Below are positions 17,478 through 26,784 of a stretch of DNA of 57,983 nucleotides, piece after piece (position 1 is the first letter of the stretch; every line of letters begins with the position of its first letter). Source of the DNA: an uncultured Lysobacteraceae bacterium (GTDB lineage: Bacteria; Pseudomonadota; Gammaproteobacteria; Xanthomonadales; Xanthomonadaceae). The notes under the pieces were generated by a model, which saw only the letters and a program-made list of their open reading frames with translations, did not search any database and had not been told where the DNA came from. Made by a program: the position numbers and the translations under genes. Where the stretch lies: NCBI GenBank assembly GCA_946480825.1, contig CAMLLG010000021.1, positions 1 to 57,983 on the forward strand, written 5' to 3'.

Positions 17478-18173
17478 ATGACCGATACCCTGCAAGCCAT
17501 CGCCCGCAGTCTCAGCAACGACGTGCAGACGCTGTCGACGATCAGCCACAACGTCGCCAACATGCATACGCCGGGTTACCGCGGCGTGCGCGCGATTCCC
17601 GAGTTCAATCCCGAGGTCGGTGCGGGCATCGGCGCAGGCATGGGCATGTCCACCGCGATCGACCAGCGCGACGGCGTGCTGGCGCAGACCGGCAGCGATC
17701 TCGACATCGCGCTGCGCGGCCCGGGCTTCTTCGTGGTCGAGCGCGACGGCAGGCACCTGCTGTCGCGCGCGGGTGCGTTCCGCACCGATGCCGACGGCCG
17801 TCTGGTCACCGCCAGCGGCGATGTCGTGGTCGGTTATTCCGGCGCGCTGCAGATGCCGACGGGCAAGGTCCGCTTCGAGCGCGACGGTCAGGTCTTCGTC
17901 GCCGATCAGGCGGTCGGACAACTGCAGATCGTCGCCGTCGCCGATGCGTCGCGGCTGCAGCCGGCCGGCGACGGCGCCTACGCCTACGACGGCGATCTGG
18001 TCGAATGGAAGGGCGGGGTGGTCCAGGGCGCGGTCGAACGCGCGAACGTCGATGCCGCCGAAGAGACCGTGCGCCTGATGGAAACGACGCGCCACGCCGA
18101 ATCGGTGCAGCGCGCGATTTCCATCTACGACAAGGCGATGGACACCGGCATCAACCAGATCGGCGGCAACTGA
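17478..18173 (+). CDS. flgF: Flagellar proximal-rod protein FlgF
   Basis: A 231-residue rod protein with the N-terminal rod/hook signature TISHNVANMHTPGYRG and a C-terminal helix (ETVRLMETTRHAESVQRA). It comes before flgG as in canonical clusters and is normal in length for FlgF. GAGGA lies 8 bases before ATG 17478. It would be exported by the type III apparatus to form the rod through the periplasm. Confidence 0.88.
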   Translation: MTDTLQAIARSLSNDVQTLSTISHNVANMHTPGYRGVRAIPEFNPEVGAGIGAGMGMSTAIDQRDGVLAQTGSDLDIALRGPGFFVVERDGRHLLSRAGAFRTDADGRLVTASGDVVVGYSGALQMPTGKVRFERDGQVFVADQAVGQLQIVAVADASRLQPAGDGAYAYDGDLVEWKGGVVQGAVERANVDAAEETVRLMETTRHAESVQRAISIYDKAMDTGINQIGGN

Positions 18174-18319
18174 CGAGGGGAATCGAGCCGCGCGCTGATC
18201 CTCGCATGGCCCGCAAACCGCTTCAGAACACGAAAGCGCTTCATCGAAACGCCAGCTTCATCGACACGACACCCACCGCGACAACTCCGCGATTACGACT
18301 TCCGTACAGGGACACCAGC

Positions 18320-19084
18320 ATGATCGACGCACTCTATATCTCGGCCAGCGGCCTGCGCAGCGAGCAGAAACAGATCGACGTGATCTCCAACAACGTCGCC
18401 AACATGCATACGCCCGGATTCAAGCGCAGCCGGGTGAATTTCGTCGAAGTGGCGACCGCGGGCGTGGCCGCCGGCGTCGGCGCGCCGCCCGACGCCAGCG
18501 GCAACGGCACCCGCATCTTCTCGACCTCGACCATGTTCGAGGCCGGCAATCTGCGCGCCACCCAGAACCCGCTGGATCTCGCGATCCAGGGCAGCGGTTT
18601 CTTCGAATTCGAGGCCGAGAACGGCCAGCTCGTCTACAGCCGCGACGGCCAGTTCCGGATCGACGCCGAAGGCCAACTGGTGAACGTGCAGGGCCTGCGC
18701 CTCGCGCGTCCGATCCAGATGCCCGCCGATGCCGAGAACGTGCGCATCGCGGCCAACGGCGAAATCACCGCGATCCTGTCGGGCTCCGCCGAGCGTCAGG
18801 TCATCGGCCAGATCGAGCTGACCGCGTTCGCCGCGCAGGACGCGATGGAGGTGATGGGCGACAACCGCTTCGGCGCCACCGACGCCGCGGGCGCGCCGTC
18901 CTACGGTCGTCCGGGCGAGACCGGCTTCGGCACCGTGCAGCAGGGCTACGTCGAGATGGCGAACGTCGAGATGGTCGAGGAAATGACCGCGCTCGTCCTC
19001 GCCCAGCGCGCCTATCAGCTCAACGCGCGCGTGTTGCAGGCGTCCGACCAGATTCTCGAAACCATCAACAATCTCCGCCGCTGA
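18320..19084 (+). CDS. flgG: Flagellar distal-rod protein FlgG
   Basis: A 254-residue rod protein, close to the usual 260. The N-terminal signature is QIDVISNNVANMHTPGFKR, the middle has NPLDLAIQGSGFF, and the C-terminal helix is VEEMTALVLAQRAYQLNAR. AGGGA precedes the ATG. The 146-base gap after flgF shows no gene and no clear promoter. Confidence 0.93.
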   Translation: MIDALYISASGLRSEQKQIDVISNNVANMHTPGFKRSRVNFVEVATAGVAAGVGAPPDASGNGTRIFSTSTMFEAGNLRATQNPLDLAIQGSGFFEFEAENGQLVYSRDGQFRIDAEGQLVNVQGLRLARPIQMPADAENVRIAANGEITAILSGSAERQVIGQIELTAFAAQDAMEVMGDNRFGATDAAGAPSYGRPGETGFGTVQQGYVEMANVEMVEEMTALVLAQRAYQLNARVLQASDQILETINNLRR

Positions 19085-19125
19085 TTTCACCACTAGTTCC
19101 GTCACCGACTCACGAACCCGATCGC

Positions 19126-19824
19126 ATGTCCGTTCTCCTCGCCCTCGCCATGGCCGCCGCGCTCGCTTCGCCTTCTCCGGCGGCGCAGACGCTCCCGGCC
19201 GCGGACATCCAGCGCGAAGTCGAAACCGTGCTCGCGCAGCGTCTGCGCGACGCCGGCAGCAGCGCGCGGATCGTCGCGATCGCCGGCGTGCGCGATCAGT
19301 CGCTGCCGGGCGGACGCGCGAAGGCGGAAGTCGGCACGATTCCCGGGCGCTGGCCGCGCGCGCGCGCAGGCGTGCCGGTGCGGCTGACGGTCGACGGGCG
19401 CGCGGTGCGCACGCTGACGGCGTGGGTCGAGACGACCGATGTCCGCCGCGTGCTGACCTACGCCGAAGCCGGCAAGCCCAGGACGGCCGGCGACGCGCTG
19501 CGTCTCGTGGCGGGAGACGTGGACATGACATGTTGCGACGGCGCGCCCGTCGCGGACGGCGTTGCGCTGCGCGGGCAGCGCCTGCGTCGCGCGGTGCGCG
19601 CCGGCGCGCCGGTGCTGCCGTCCGATTTCGAACCCATGCCCGATGTGGCCGAACGCCAGCAGGTGACGATCGAAGTGGTGCGCGGCCCGGTGCGGCTCAC
19701 CACGGTCGGCACCGCGCTCGCGGACGGGCGCATCGGCCAGATCATCGCGGTGCGTCCCGACGCATCGGACAGCGCGGTCCTCGCGCGGGTCACCGACAAA
19801 AAGAAGGTAAGTCTCGATGAATAG
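19126..19824 (+). CDS. flgA: P-ring assembly chaperone FlgA
   Basis: A 232-residue protein with a short signal peptide (ending near SPSPAAQ) and a C-terminal SAF domain (GAPVLPSDFEPMPDV, then GQIIAVR) typical of FlgA. It helps FlgI assemble the periplasmic P ring. It overlaps flgH by 8 bases. Canonical clusters usually place flgA elsewhere; here it is inside the run flgF-flgG-flgA-flgH-flgI. Confidence 0.88.
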   Translation: MSVLLALAMAAALASPSPAAQTLPAADIQREVETVLAQRLRDAGSSARIVAIAGVRDQSLPGGRAKAEVGTIPGRWPRARAGVPVRLTVDGRAVRTLTAWVETTDVRRVLTYAEAGKPRTAGDALRLVAGDVDMTCCDGAPVADGVALRGQRLRRAVRAGAPVLPSDFEPMPDVAERQQVTIEVVRGPVRLTTVGTALADGRIGQIIAVRPDASDSAVLARVTDKKKVSLDE

Positions 19825-20458
19825 ATCCTCGATCCGCCGCTCGATCGAGAGCGGACGTCCACAGCGGCGCGCCTGCACGGCGATGGCCATCGTGTTCCTC
19901 GCCGTCGCGTCGCATGCGGCCGCGGGCGAAGCCGACGGTCAGCGCGAAAGCCTGATCGATCCGGGCCGCTATCGCGCCCTGGCCGCAGACCATCGCGCCT
20001 ATCGCGTCGGCGATATCGTCACCATCCAGGTGCTCGAAGCCACGCGCGCGAAATCGCAGGCGGCCACCGAAGCCGGCAGCGAACTCGACCTCGGCGTCGG
20101 TTTCAGTTCGCCGTCGACCAGCTACGACGCCAGCCTCGGCCTGAACGGCGGCAACGCCTCCGGCGCGCAGACCACGCGCGTCGGCGAACTGCGGACTCAG
20201 GTGTCGGCGCAAGTCATCGCGATCGAGCCCAACGGCAATCTGCGCATCGAAGGCGAGCAGTCGCTGATCGTCAACGGCGAGCGCCAGAAGATCCGGATCA
20301 CCGGCATGGTGCGCCCCGAGGACATCAGCGCCGCCAACACGGTCTGGTCGAACCGCATCGCCAATGCCGATCTCGAACTGCTCGGCGTCGGCGTGGTCAG
20401 CGAATCGCAGCGCCAGAGCGTCCTCTATCGCGTATTCAAATGGCTGAGGTTGATGTGA
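19817..20458 (+). CDS. flgH: L-ring protein FlgH lacking a lipobox
   Basis: A 213-residue FlgH, which forms the outer-membrane ring around the distal rod. Family features include SLIDPGRYRALAADHRAYRVGDIVTIQVLE and the C-terminal NTVWSNRIANADLELLGVG region, given here as two separate motifs. Unusually, its signal peptide region (AIVFLAVASHAAAGEADG) has no cysteine at the cleavage site, whereas FlgH is normally a lipoprotein. The only nearby cysteine comes before the hydrophobic stretch. The stop overlaps the flgI start. Confidence 0.88.
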   Translation: MNRSSIRRSIESGRPQRRACTAMAIVFLAVASHAAAGEADGQRESLIDPGRYRALAADHRAYRVGDIVTIQVLEATRAKSQAATEAGSELDLGVGFSSPSTSYDASLGLNGGNASGAQTTRVGELRTQVSAQVIAIEPNGNLRIEGEQSLIVNGERQKIRITGMVRPEDISAANTVWSNRIANADLELLGVGVVSESQRQSVLYRVFKWLRLM

Positions 20459-21603
20459 TGCGTCCGTTCGCGCTGCTCTCCACCGTGATGCTTCCGTCCG
20501 TCGTGCTCGCCGCGCTGCTCGCGGTGTCCGCCGCCGCGCCGGCCGCCGCCGCCGAAGTCAGGATCAAGGACATCGCCCGCATCGCCGGCGTGCGCGAGAA
20601 CGCGCTCACCGGTTACGGCCTGGTGTTCGGTCTGTCGGGCTCCGGCGATTCCATCCGCAATCGCGCCACCGTGCAGTCGGTGGCGAACACGCTGCGCAAC
20701 TTCGGCGTGAACGTCAGCGAAGCCGACATCGCCAGCCGCAACGTCGCCGCGGTGATCGTGACCGCGAAGTTGCCGGCGTTCGCCGAGCCCGGCCAGGAGC
20801 TCGACGTGCAGGTCGCGTCGTCCGGCGATGCGCGCAGCCTCAACGGCGGCACCCTGATGCTGACGCCGCTGATGGGCCCCGACGGCCGGCTGTACGCGAC
20901 CGCGCAGGGCGCGATCTCGGTCGGCGGCTATCAGTTCGAGGGCATCACCGCGTCGACCCAGAAGAACCATCCGACCGTCGGCTGGATTCCGTCGGGCGCC
21001 ACCGTCGAACAGTCGTCGCCGCTGCGCGTCGCCGGCGACGGCCGCACGCTCAGCGTGCTGTTGAACGAGGCCGACTTCACCAACGCCAACCGCATCGCCG
21101 CGTCGATCCGCGGTGCGATGCCCGGCGTGGTGGTGCGCGCCGAACACGCGGGCAAGGTCGTGGTCGACTACGGCCGCGTGCCCGACAGCGTGGTCGCCGA
21201 GATCGCGCGTCTGGAAAACCTCACCATCCAGCAGCAGCGCCGCGCGCGCGTGGTGGTGAACGAACGCACCGGCACGATCGTGGCCGGCGGCGATGTGCGC
21301 CTGGGCGCGGTCAGCATTTCGCACGGCAATCTCAACGTCGAGATCCGCACCGATTACACGGTGTCGCAGCCCGGCGGTCTGCTGGTGCGGCCGGGCAGCG
21401 GCGTGGCCTCGGTGGTGGTGCCGCGCACGACCCTGCGCACCGCCGAAGCCGACGCGCCGCTGGTGAGCATTCCCGAAGGCGCGACCGTCGCCGATCTGGT
21501 GGCCTCGCTGCGCGCGGTGCGATTGACCACCCGCGACGTGATCGCGGTCCTGCAATCGATCAAGGCCGCCGGCGCGCTCGACGGCGAACTGATGATCCAG
21601 TGA
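20458..21603 (+). CDS. flgI: P-ring protein FlgI
   Basis: A 381-residue FlgI with a Sec signal peptide ending near APAAAAE and the family stretches VRIKDIARIAGVRENAL, YGLVFGLSGSGDS and AVSISHGNLNV. I chose ATG 20458, which overlaps the flgH stop (TGATG) and has GAGG upstream; ATG 20440 would add six residues. Together with FlgH it makes the bushing through the outer envelope, so the machine is predicted to span the whole envelope. Confidence 0.94.
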   Translation: MRPFALLSTVMLPSVVLAALLAVSAAAPAAAAEVRIKDIARIAGVRENALTGYGLVFGLSGSGDSIRNRATVQSVANTLRNFGVNVSEADIASRNVAAVIVTAKLPAFAEPGQELDVQVASSGDARSLNGGTLMLTPLMGPDGRLYATAQGAISVGGYQFEGITASTQKNHPTVGWIPSGATVEQSSPLRVAGDGRTLSVLLNEADFTNANRIAASIRGAMPGVVVRAEHAGKVVVDYGRVPDSVVAEIARLENLTIQQQRRARVVVNERTGTIVAGGDVRLGAVSISHGNLNVEIRTDYTVSQPGGLLVRPGSGVASVVVPRTTLRTAEADAPLVSIPEGATVADLVASLRAVRLTTRDVIAVLQSIKAAGALDGELMIQ

Positions 21604-21661
21604 TGAAACATATCGCCATGAACGATCGAGCGATCAACGATCCAACGACGAGGGGAATGGA

Positions 21662-22033
21662 ATGAGTGTCGAAAACACGATCGATGCCGTGCGCCTGGCG
21701 CTGGGCATGCACGAGGCCCACGCGCGCGTGGCGGGGATGAACGTCGCCCGCGCCGGCAAGCCCGACGCGACCGCGCTGAAGGTGGATTTCGCCGCCATCG
21801 AGGCCGCGCTCCGCGAAGTGGCGAACACCGGCGACGAAGCGGCGGCGACCCGGCTGCTGCAGGCGGCCGCGCGCGAACTGCAGGGTAGCCAGCCGGAAAC
21901 CACGCTCGATCCGATCCGGCTCGACGAACAGATGGGCCTCATCGCCACCGCGGGCGTCGAGTACCAGGCCCTGACCGAAGCGCTCAGCCGCCAATTCGGC
22001 CTGATGCGCATCGCCATCGCCGGGAGGGTCTGA
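21662..22033 (+). CDS. flgB: Flagellar proximal-rod protein FlgB (short, divergent)
   Basis: A 123-residue protein preceding flgC. The C-terminal block LDEQMGLIATAGVEYQAL and LSRQFGLMRIAI matches the FlgB pattern, and KVDFAAIEAAL matches its central part. The N-terminal NVANxxTPGY motif of rod proteins is reduced to AGMNVARAGKPD. GAGGGG precedes ATG 21662. Divergence suggests relaxed constraint or a specialised rod base. Confidence 0.75.
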   Translation: MSVENTIDAVRLALGMHEAHARVAGMNVARAGKPDATALKVDFAAIEAALREVANTGDEAAATRLLQAAARELQGSQPETTLDPIRLDEQMGLIATAGVEYQALTEALSRQFGLMRIAIAGRV

Positions 22034-22035
22034 CG

Positions 22036-22449
22036 ATGCCCGTCGATTCCGTACTCGAAGCCTCGCGCAACGCCATGAATTACGAGCGTCTGCGCATGGA
22101 TGCCGCCAGCCGCAACATCGCCGGCGCCAACGTGCCGGTCGCGCCCGGCCAGAACGCGATGCGCTGGCGCGTGGACGGCGCCGCGGGCGCGGACTTCGCC
22201 GATGCGCTCGGCGCTGCGCCCGCGTCCGCTTCGCCGATGCTGGGCGAAACCGAAGTCGCGGTGCGCGAGGTCTACGACCCCGGCCATCCGATGGCCGGCA
22301 CCGACGGCATGGTCCGCTACCCGTCGGTCGACATGGTCCAGGAAATGACCACGCTGATGACCGCCAGCCGCGGCTACGAAGCCAACGTCCGTTCCTTCAA
22401 CTTCCTGCGCAACATGCTGCTGCGCGCCATCGAAATCGGAGCCAAGTGA
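22036..22449 (+). CDS. flgC: Flagellar proximal-rod protein FlgC
   Basis: A 137-residue FlgC of normal length with YERLRMDAASRNIAGANVP near the start, the conserved VYDPGHPMA and the C-terminal YPSVDMVQEMTTLMTASRG. It begins 2 bases after flgB and its stop overlaps the fliE start. Confidence 0.9.
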   Translation: MPVDSVLEASRNAMNYERLRMDAASRNIAGANVPVAPGQNAMRWRVDGAAGADFADALGAAPASASPMLGETEVAVREVYDPGHPMAGTDGMVRYPSVDMVQEMTTLMTASRGYEANVRSFNFLRNMLLRAIEIGAK

Positions 22450-22790
22450 TGTCCATCGAAGCGATTTCCGCCACCGGCGTGACCCCGTTCGCGGCCGATG
22501 TCGCCGCCGCCGACCGCGCGTCCGCCGCGCAGTTCTCCGGCGCGCAGCTGTCCGGTCCGCAGGCGACCGGTCTCGACTTCGCGTCGATGATCGGCGATGG
22601 CCTCAGCCGCGTCGACGAAAGTCTGCGCGCGGCCGACGGCAAGATCCGCGGCCTCGCCGCCGGCGAGAACATCCCGCTGCACGACGTGATGATCACGATG
22701 GAACGCGCGCGCATGGATCTGATGCTGGTCGTCGAGGTCCGCAATCGCCTGGTGGAGGCCTACCAGGAACTGACCCGCATGCAGCTCTGA
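22449..22790 (+). CDS. fliE: MS-ring/rod adaptor FliE
   Basis: A 113-residue FliE with the C-terminal family block PLHDVMITMERARMDLMLV followed by VRNRLVEAYQELTRMQ. It joins the MS ring to the rod and is the first exported component. ATG 22449 overlaps the flgC stop (TGATG). The order flgBC-fliE-fliF is canonical. Confidence 0.92.
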   Translation: MSIEAISATGVTPFAADVAAADRASAAQFSGAQLSGPQATGLDFASMIGDGLSRVDESLRAADGKIRGLAAGENIPLHDVMITMERARMDLMLVVEVRNRLVEAYQELTRMQL

Positions 22791-22857
22791 TCTTCCACGC
22801 CGAATCCTCAGCGCCAACGCCCGCCATCTCCAATAGTCCATCTCCAGGGACGCCGAA

Positions 22858-24252
22858 ATGAATCCCCTCAAGTTCTACAACGCCCTCGAACGCGGTGCCC
22901 GCATCGGTTTCGCGGTCGGCGCATTCGTCATCGTCCTGATCACCGCGGGCATGCTGTGGTGGCTGCTGTCGCCGCGCGAACAGCTGATGTTCGGCGGACT
23001 GAAGGAAACCGACGCCGCCGAGATAGTGGAGGCGCTCGACGAATGGAAGGTGCCGCACACCATCGTCGACGGCGGCGCCGGCATCGCCGTACCCGAAGAA
23101 GTGATGTACGAAACGCGGATGCGGCTGGTGTCCGCGGGCATCCCGCGCGGCGGCAACGTCGGCTTCGAACTGTTCGACGATTCCGATTTCGGCGTCACCG
23201 AGTTCGCCCAGCGCGTGAACTATCAGCGCGCGCTGCAGGGCGAGATCGAACGCACCATCGCCGCGCTGCCCGCGGTCGAATCGGCGCGCGTGCATCTGAC
23301 CATCCGTCGCCCCGGTCTGTTCGTGGGCGAGCAGGAAGCCTCGAAGGCGTCGGTAGCGGTCGCGCTGCGCGCCGGCGAAACCCTGTCGCGCCAGCAGTTG
23401 CGCGGCATCCGCAGCCTCGTCGCCGCCGCGGTGGAAGGGCTGAGCATGCAGCAGGTCACCGTGCTCGATTCCAGCGGCGCGCTGCTCGCCGGCAGCGCGG
23501 GTTCGGCATCGAACGGGCAGGGGATGGAAGCGCAGGACGACAGCGAATCGCAGGTCGAACTGCGGATCCAGTCGCGCATTTCCGAACTGCTCGGGCAGGT
23601 GCTCGAAGACGGCGAGTATCGCGTGTCGGTCGATGTCGAACTCGACTTCGATGCCGTGCGCCAGGTCAACGAGCGTCCGCTCGGCGACGATACGGTGATC
23701 GCGCGCAAGCGCGTCAATTCGCTGGCCGACCAGCGCGACGACAGTGCGCGCAGCAGCAACGAGGACGTGGAATACCTGCACGGCACGGTGCGCGAGGAGA
23801 TCTCGCGCGCGCCGGGCAAGATCCAGCGCATGTCGGTCGCGGTGATCCTGCCGACCTCGCTGGGCGAGGGCGACGTGACCCGGATCGAATCGCTGATCGC
23901 GGCCGCGGCCGGCATCGACGAGATGCGCGGCGACCGTCTGGAAGTGTCGCGTCTCGGCCGCGGCGAAGCGTTCTCGCAGCGCCGCGATGCGGTCGACGAC
24001 TCGTCGGCGACGGGCGAAGCCGCACCGGTAAGGATCGGTTTCGACGCGGCCGCGCTGCCGGCGCTGCCCAAGATCCTGTTCTTCATCGTGCTGGGCCTGT
24101 TGCTCGGCGTGATCGTCGCGTTCGCGATCCAGAAGAAGCCCGCGGCGCTCAGCCCGACCGAACGCGAAGCGGTGCTGGGCAAGATGCGTGCGTGGTTGGC
24201 CGAAGGGAACTTGTCCGAAGGCGGCTCGACCGAACGGAGCGCGCCGCGGTGA
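22858..24252 (+). CDS. fliF: MS-ring protein FliF (short)
   Basis: A 464-residue FliF with a transmembrane helix at about residues 16-37, the ring-building motifs (VNYQRALQGEIERTI, SARVHLTIRRPGLF), and a second helix at about 404-424. Typical FliF is about 550 residues; the shortfall is mostly in the periplasmic beta-collar region. About 40 cytoplasmic residues follow the last helix, where FliG normally binds. AGGGA precedes ATG 22858. Its stop overlaps the GTG of the mini-FliG. Confidence 0.92.
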   Translation: MNPLKFYNALERGARIGFAVGAFVIVLITAGMLWWLLSPREQLMFGGLKETDAAEIVEALDEWKVPHTIVDGGAGIAVPEEVMYETRMRLVSAGIPRGGNVGFELFDDSDFGVTEFAQRVNYQRALQGEIERTIAALPAVESARVHLTIRRPGLFVGEQEASKASVAVALRAGETLSRQQLRGIRSLVAAAVEGLSMQQVTVLDSSGALLAGSAGSASNGQGMEAQDDSESQVELRIQSRISELLGQVLEDGEYRVSVDVELDFDAVRQVNERPLGDDTVIARKRVNSLADQRDDSARSSNEDVEYLHGTVREEISRAPGKIQRMSVAVILPTSLGEGDVTRIESLIAAAAGIDEMRGDRLEVSRLGRGEAFSQRRDAVDDSSATGEAAPVRIGFDAAALPALPKILFFIVLGLLLGVIVAFAIQKKPAALSPTEREAVLGKMRAWLAEGNLSEGGSTERSAPR

Positions 24253-24713
24253 CGCCGACCACGACTACCGCCACGACTTTGGGTCAGCGCAAGACCGCGC
24301 TGATGATGATGACGCTGCGCAGCAGCGATCGTCGCCAGTTGCTGTCGCGGCTGCCGCGCGCCGCGGCCGATCCCCTGCGCCGGCTGATCGCCGAACTCGA
24401 AGCGATGCCCTGGCCTGTCGCCGAACTGGCGGACGAGCTGCTGGCCGAAGAAGTTCGTGGACTGACCGCGCGCACGTCGCTCGAACTCGACCAGATCGTC
24501 GCGCTGTCGCGGCGACTGCCGCCGGTGTGGTTCGCGCGTGCGCTCGCGGCGTGGCCGGGCATCGACCGCAATTTCTGCATTTCCCTGCTCGATCCGGCGC
24601 TGGCGCTCGAAGTGAGGCAGGAGCTGGTGCGGATGGGCACGCTGTCGCCGAAGCTCGCCGATGCGATCAAGGCCGAGGTCGTGGCCATGCTGTCGTCGCA
24701 GGAGGCCGCCTGA
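24249..24713 (+). CDS. Truncated FliG-like protein (mini-FliG)
   Basis: A 154-residue protein in the exact place of fliG in the order fliE-fliF-fliG-fliH. Its start (GQRKTALMMMTLRSSDRRQ) resembles the FliG N-terminal domain, which docks on FliF. Its end (LALEVRQELVRMGTLSPKL) resembles the last armadillo-like FliG helices. At 154 residues against about 330 it lacks the middle region and most of the stator-facing domain. GTG 24249 overlaps the fliF stop, and its own stop overlaps fliH. A type III SctK-like accessory is an alternative identity. Without a full torque domain, motility is unlikely. Confidence 0.55.
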   Translation: MTPTTTTATTLGQRKTALMMMTLRSSDRRQLLSRLPRAAADPLRRLIAELEAMPWPVAELADELLAEEVRGLTARTSLELDQIVALSRRLPPVWFARALAAWPGIDRNFCISLLDPALALEVRQELVRMGTLSPKLADAIKAEVVAMLSSQEAA

Positions 24714-25444
24714 TGTCGGACAGCAAGCCGATGTCCGGCGGCATCGAACGCGTCGCCGCGGATGCGCGCATCGTCGGTCTGGGCGATCTGTTCAAGCCGC
24801 GCGAGCCGGTCGTGGTGGCCGAGCAGGCGCCGCCGCCGCCGGATCCGCGCGTGCTGCTGGAGCAGGAGCGCGCGCGCGTGCTCGACGCCGCGCGCAAGGA
24901 TGGCCATGCCGCTGGCCTGCGCGACGCCGAGAAGGAGATCGAAGCGCGCGCCAGCGCCGCGGAGCGCGAGTGGCGCACCAAATTCGAGAAGGAGACCGCG
25001 CGTCTGGCCGAGACCACGCGCCGGCTCGAAGCGCTGATCGCGGCGTTGCCCGATGCGGTCGCCGAAGTCGAGCGACAGGTCGAGACGCTGACCGTCGAAG
25101 CGACGTTCGCCGCGACCCTGCGGGTCGTCGCCGAAGCGGCGCGCGACGAAGCGATGGTGCTCGATTTCTGCCGCGAGGCCCTGGCCGAATATCCCCTGCG
25201 TCCGGTGCGGTTGCGCGTGCATCCGGAACTGGTCGCCGCGGTCGCGGCCACGCTCGCGTCCGACGACATCCGGATCGAGGGCGATCCGCGCCTCGCGCCC
25301 GGCCAGTGCCGGATCGAAAGCGAAAAGGGCCTGTACGACATCAGTCTCGCGCATCGTCTCGACGCGCTGAAGGCGCAACTGCTGGCCAGCCTCGACGATG
25401 AGGCTGGCGGCGATGCGCGTCCCGCGCGGGAGCCGCGCGCGTGA
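24713..25444 (+). CDS. fliH: ATPase regulator FliH
   Basis: A 243-residue FliH/SctL-type protein with a Pro-rich N-terminus, a long charged helix (from about residue 60 to 120) and a C-terminal domain with PVRLRVHPELVAAV and GQCRIESEKGLYDISL. It holds the FliI ATPase at the C-ring. ATG 24713 overlaps the previous stop, and its stop overlaps the fliI GTG. Confidence 0.88.
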   Translation: MSDSKPMSGGIERVAADARIVGLGDLFKPREPVVVAEQAPPPPDPRVLLEQERARVLDAARKDGHAAGLRDAEKEIEARASAAEREWRTKFEKETARLAETTRRLEALIAALPDAVAEVERQVETLTVEATFAATLRVVAEAARDEAMVLDFCREALAEYPLRPVRLRVHPELVAAVAATLASDDIRIEGDPRLAPGQCRIESEKGLYDISLAHRLDALKAQLLASLDDEAGGDARPAREPRA

Positions 25445-26784
25445 ATCGTTTCCGGGACCGTCTCCTCGCCAATCTCCGTCAGCTGCCGGTCGGCCGCCAG
25501 CTCGGACGCATCGTGTCGTACAACGGCCTGGTGATCGAGGCGATCGGCCCGGAAGCGCGGCTCGGCGAACTGTGCGAGATCGAGTCCGAACACGAGCCGG
25601 GCATCCGTTGCATGGCCGAAGTGGTCGGTTTCCGCCAGGAACGCACGCTGTTGATGCCGTACGGCCATCTCGCCGGCATTTCCACCGCCAGCATCATCAA
25701 GGCCACCGGCCGGCCGATGACCGTGCCGGTGGGCGATGCGCTGCTCGGTCGCGTCGTCGATGCTTTCAGCCGTCCGCTCGACGACGAAGGTCCGCTGCGG
25801 CTGGACGACGCCTATCCGCTGTATCGCGAACCGATCAATCCGATGGCGCGCGCGCCGATCGAACAGGTGCTCGAAACCGGCGTGCGCGCGATCGACGGCC
25901 TGCTGACGCTCGGCGTCGGCCAGCGCGTCGGCATCATGGCCGGCAGCGGCGTGGGCAAGAGCACGCTGCTCGGCATGCTCGCGCGCCAGGTGGTGGCCGA
26001 CGTGACCGTGCTCGCGCTGGTCGGCGAACGCGGCCGCGAAGTCGGCGACTTCATCGACAACGCGCTCGGCCCGGAAGGCCTGAAGCGTTCGGTGGTGGTC
26101 GTGGCCACCTCCGACGAGCCCGCGCTGGTGCGCGCGCACGCCGCGCACGCCGCGCACGCGATGGCCGAATACTTCCGCGACCAGGGCAAATCGGTGCTGC
26201 TGATCGTCGACTCGATGACGCGCTTCGCGATGGCGCAGCGCGAGATCGGCCTTGCCATCGGCGAGCCGCCGACGTTCCGCGGCTACACGCCTTCGGTCTT
26301 CAGCAAACTGCCGACCCTGCTCGAACGCTGCGGCCGGCTGCGCAGCGGCGGCGCCATTTCCGGCGTCTACAGCGTGCTGGTGGAAGGCGACGACATGAAC
26401 GAACCGGTCACCGACCACATGCGCGCGATTCTCGACGGACACATCGTGCTCGATCGCGATCTCGCATCGCGCGGGCATCATCCGTCGATCGACGTGCTGC
26501 ACAGCGCCAGCCGCCTCATGAACCATGTCGCCGGCGAGACCGAGCAGGCCATCGCGCGCGACGTGAAGAAACAGATGGCGGTGTATGCGGCGTCGCGCGA
26601 CCTGATCGAGCTCGGCGCGCACCAGCGCGGCGTCAACGCGGCGCTCGATGCCGCCATCGACGTCAAGGCGCCGCTGGACAAGGTGCTGCAGCAGACGCCG
26701 AAGCAATTCTCGGCGCGCGAGGAAACGCTGCGGCAGTTCGCCGCGGCATTGAACGCCACGCCGAAGCCGGGCGGTGCCGCATGA
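25441..26784 (+). CDS. fliI: Flagellar-type export ATPase FliI
   Basis: A 447-residue F1-beta-like ATPase of full length. The Walker A loop GSGVGKST lies at residues 168-175, and LALVGERGREVGDFI and VLLIVDSMTRFAMAQREI (Walker B) follow. Both nucleotide motifs are intact, so the protein is probably active. It energises unfolding and release of substrates from chaperones. GTG 25441 overlaps the fliH stop. Confidence 0.95.
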   Translation: MNRFRDRLLANLRQLPVGRQLGRIVSYNGLVIEAIGPEARLGELCEIESEHEPGIRCMAEVVGFRQERTLLMPYGHLAGISTASIIKATGRPMTVPVGDALLGRVVDAFSRPLDDEGPLRLDDAYPLYREPINPMARAPIEQVLETGVRAIDGLLTLGVGQRVGIMAGSGVGKSTLLGMLARQVVADVTVLALVGERGREVGDFIDNALGPEGLKRSVVVVATSDEPALVRAHAAHAAHAMAEYFRDQGKSVLLIVDSMTRFAMAQREIGLAIGEPPTFRGYTPSVFSKLPTLLERCGRLRSGGAISGVYSVLVEGDDMNEPVTDHMRAILDGHIVLDRDLASRGHHPSIDVLHSASRLMNHVAGETEQAIARDVKKQMAVYAASRDLIELGAHQRGVNAALDAAIDVKAPLDKVLQQTPKQFSAREETLRQFAAALNATPKPGGAA

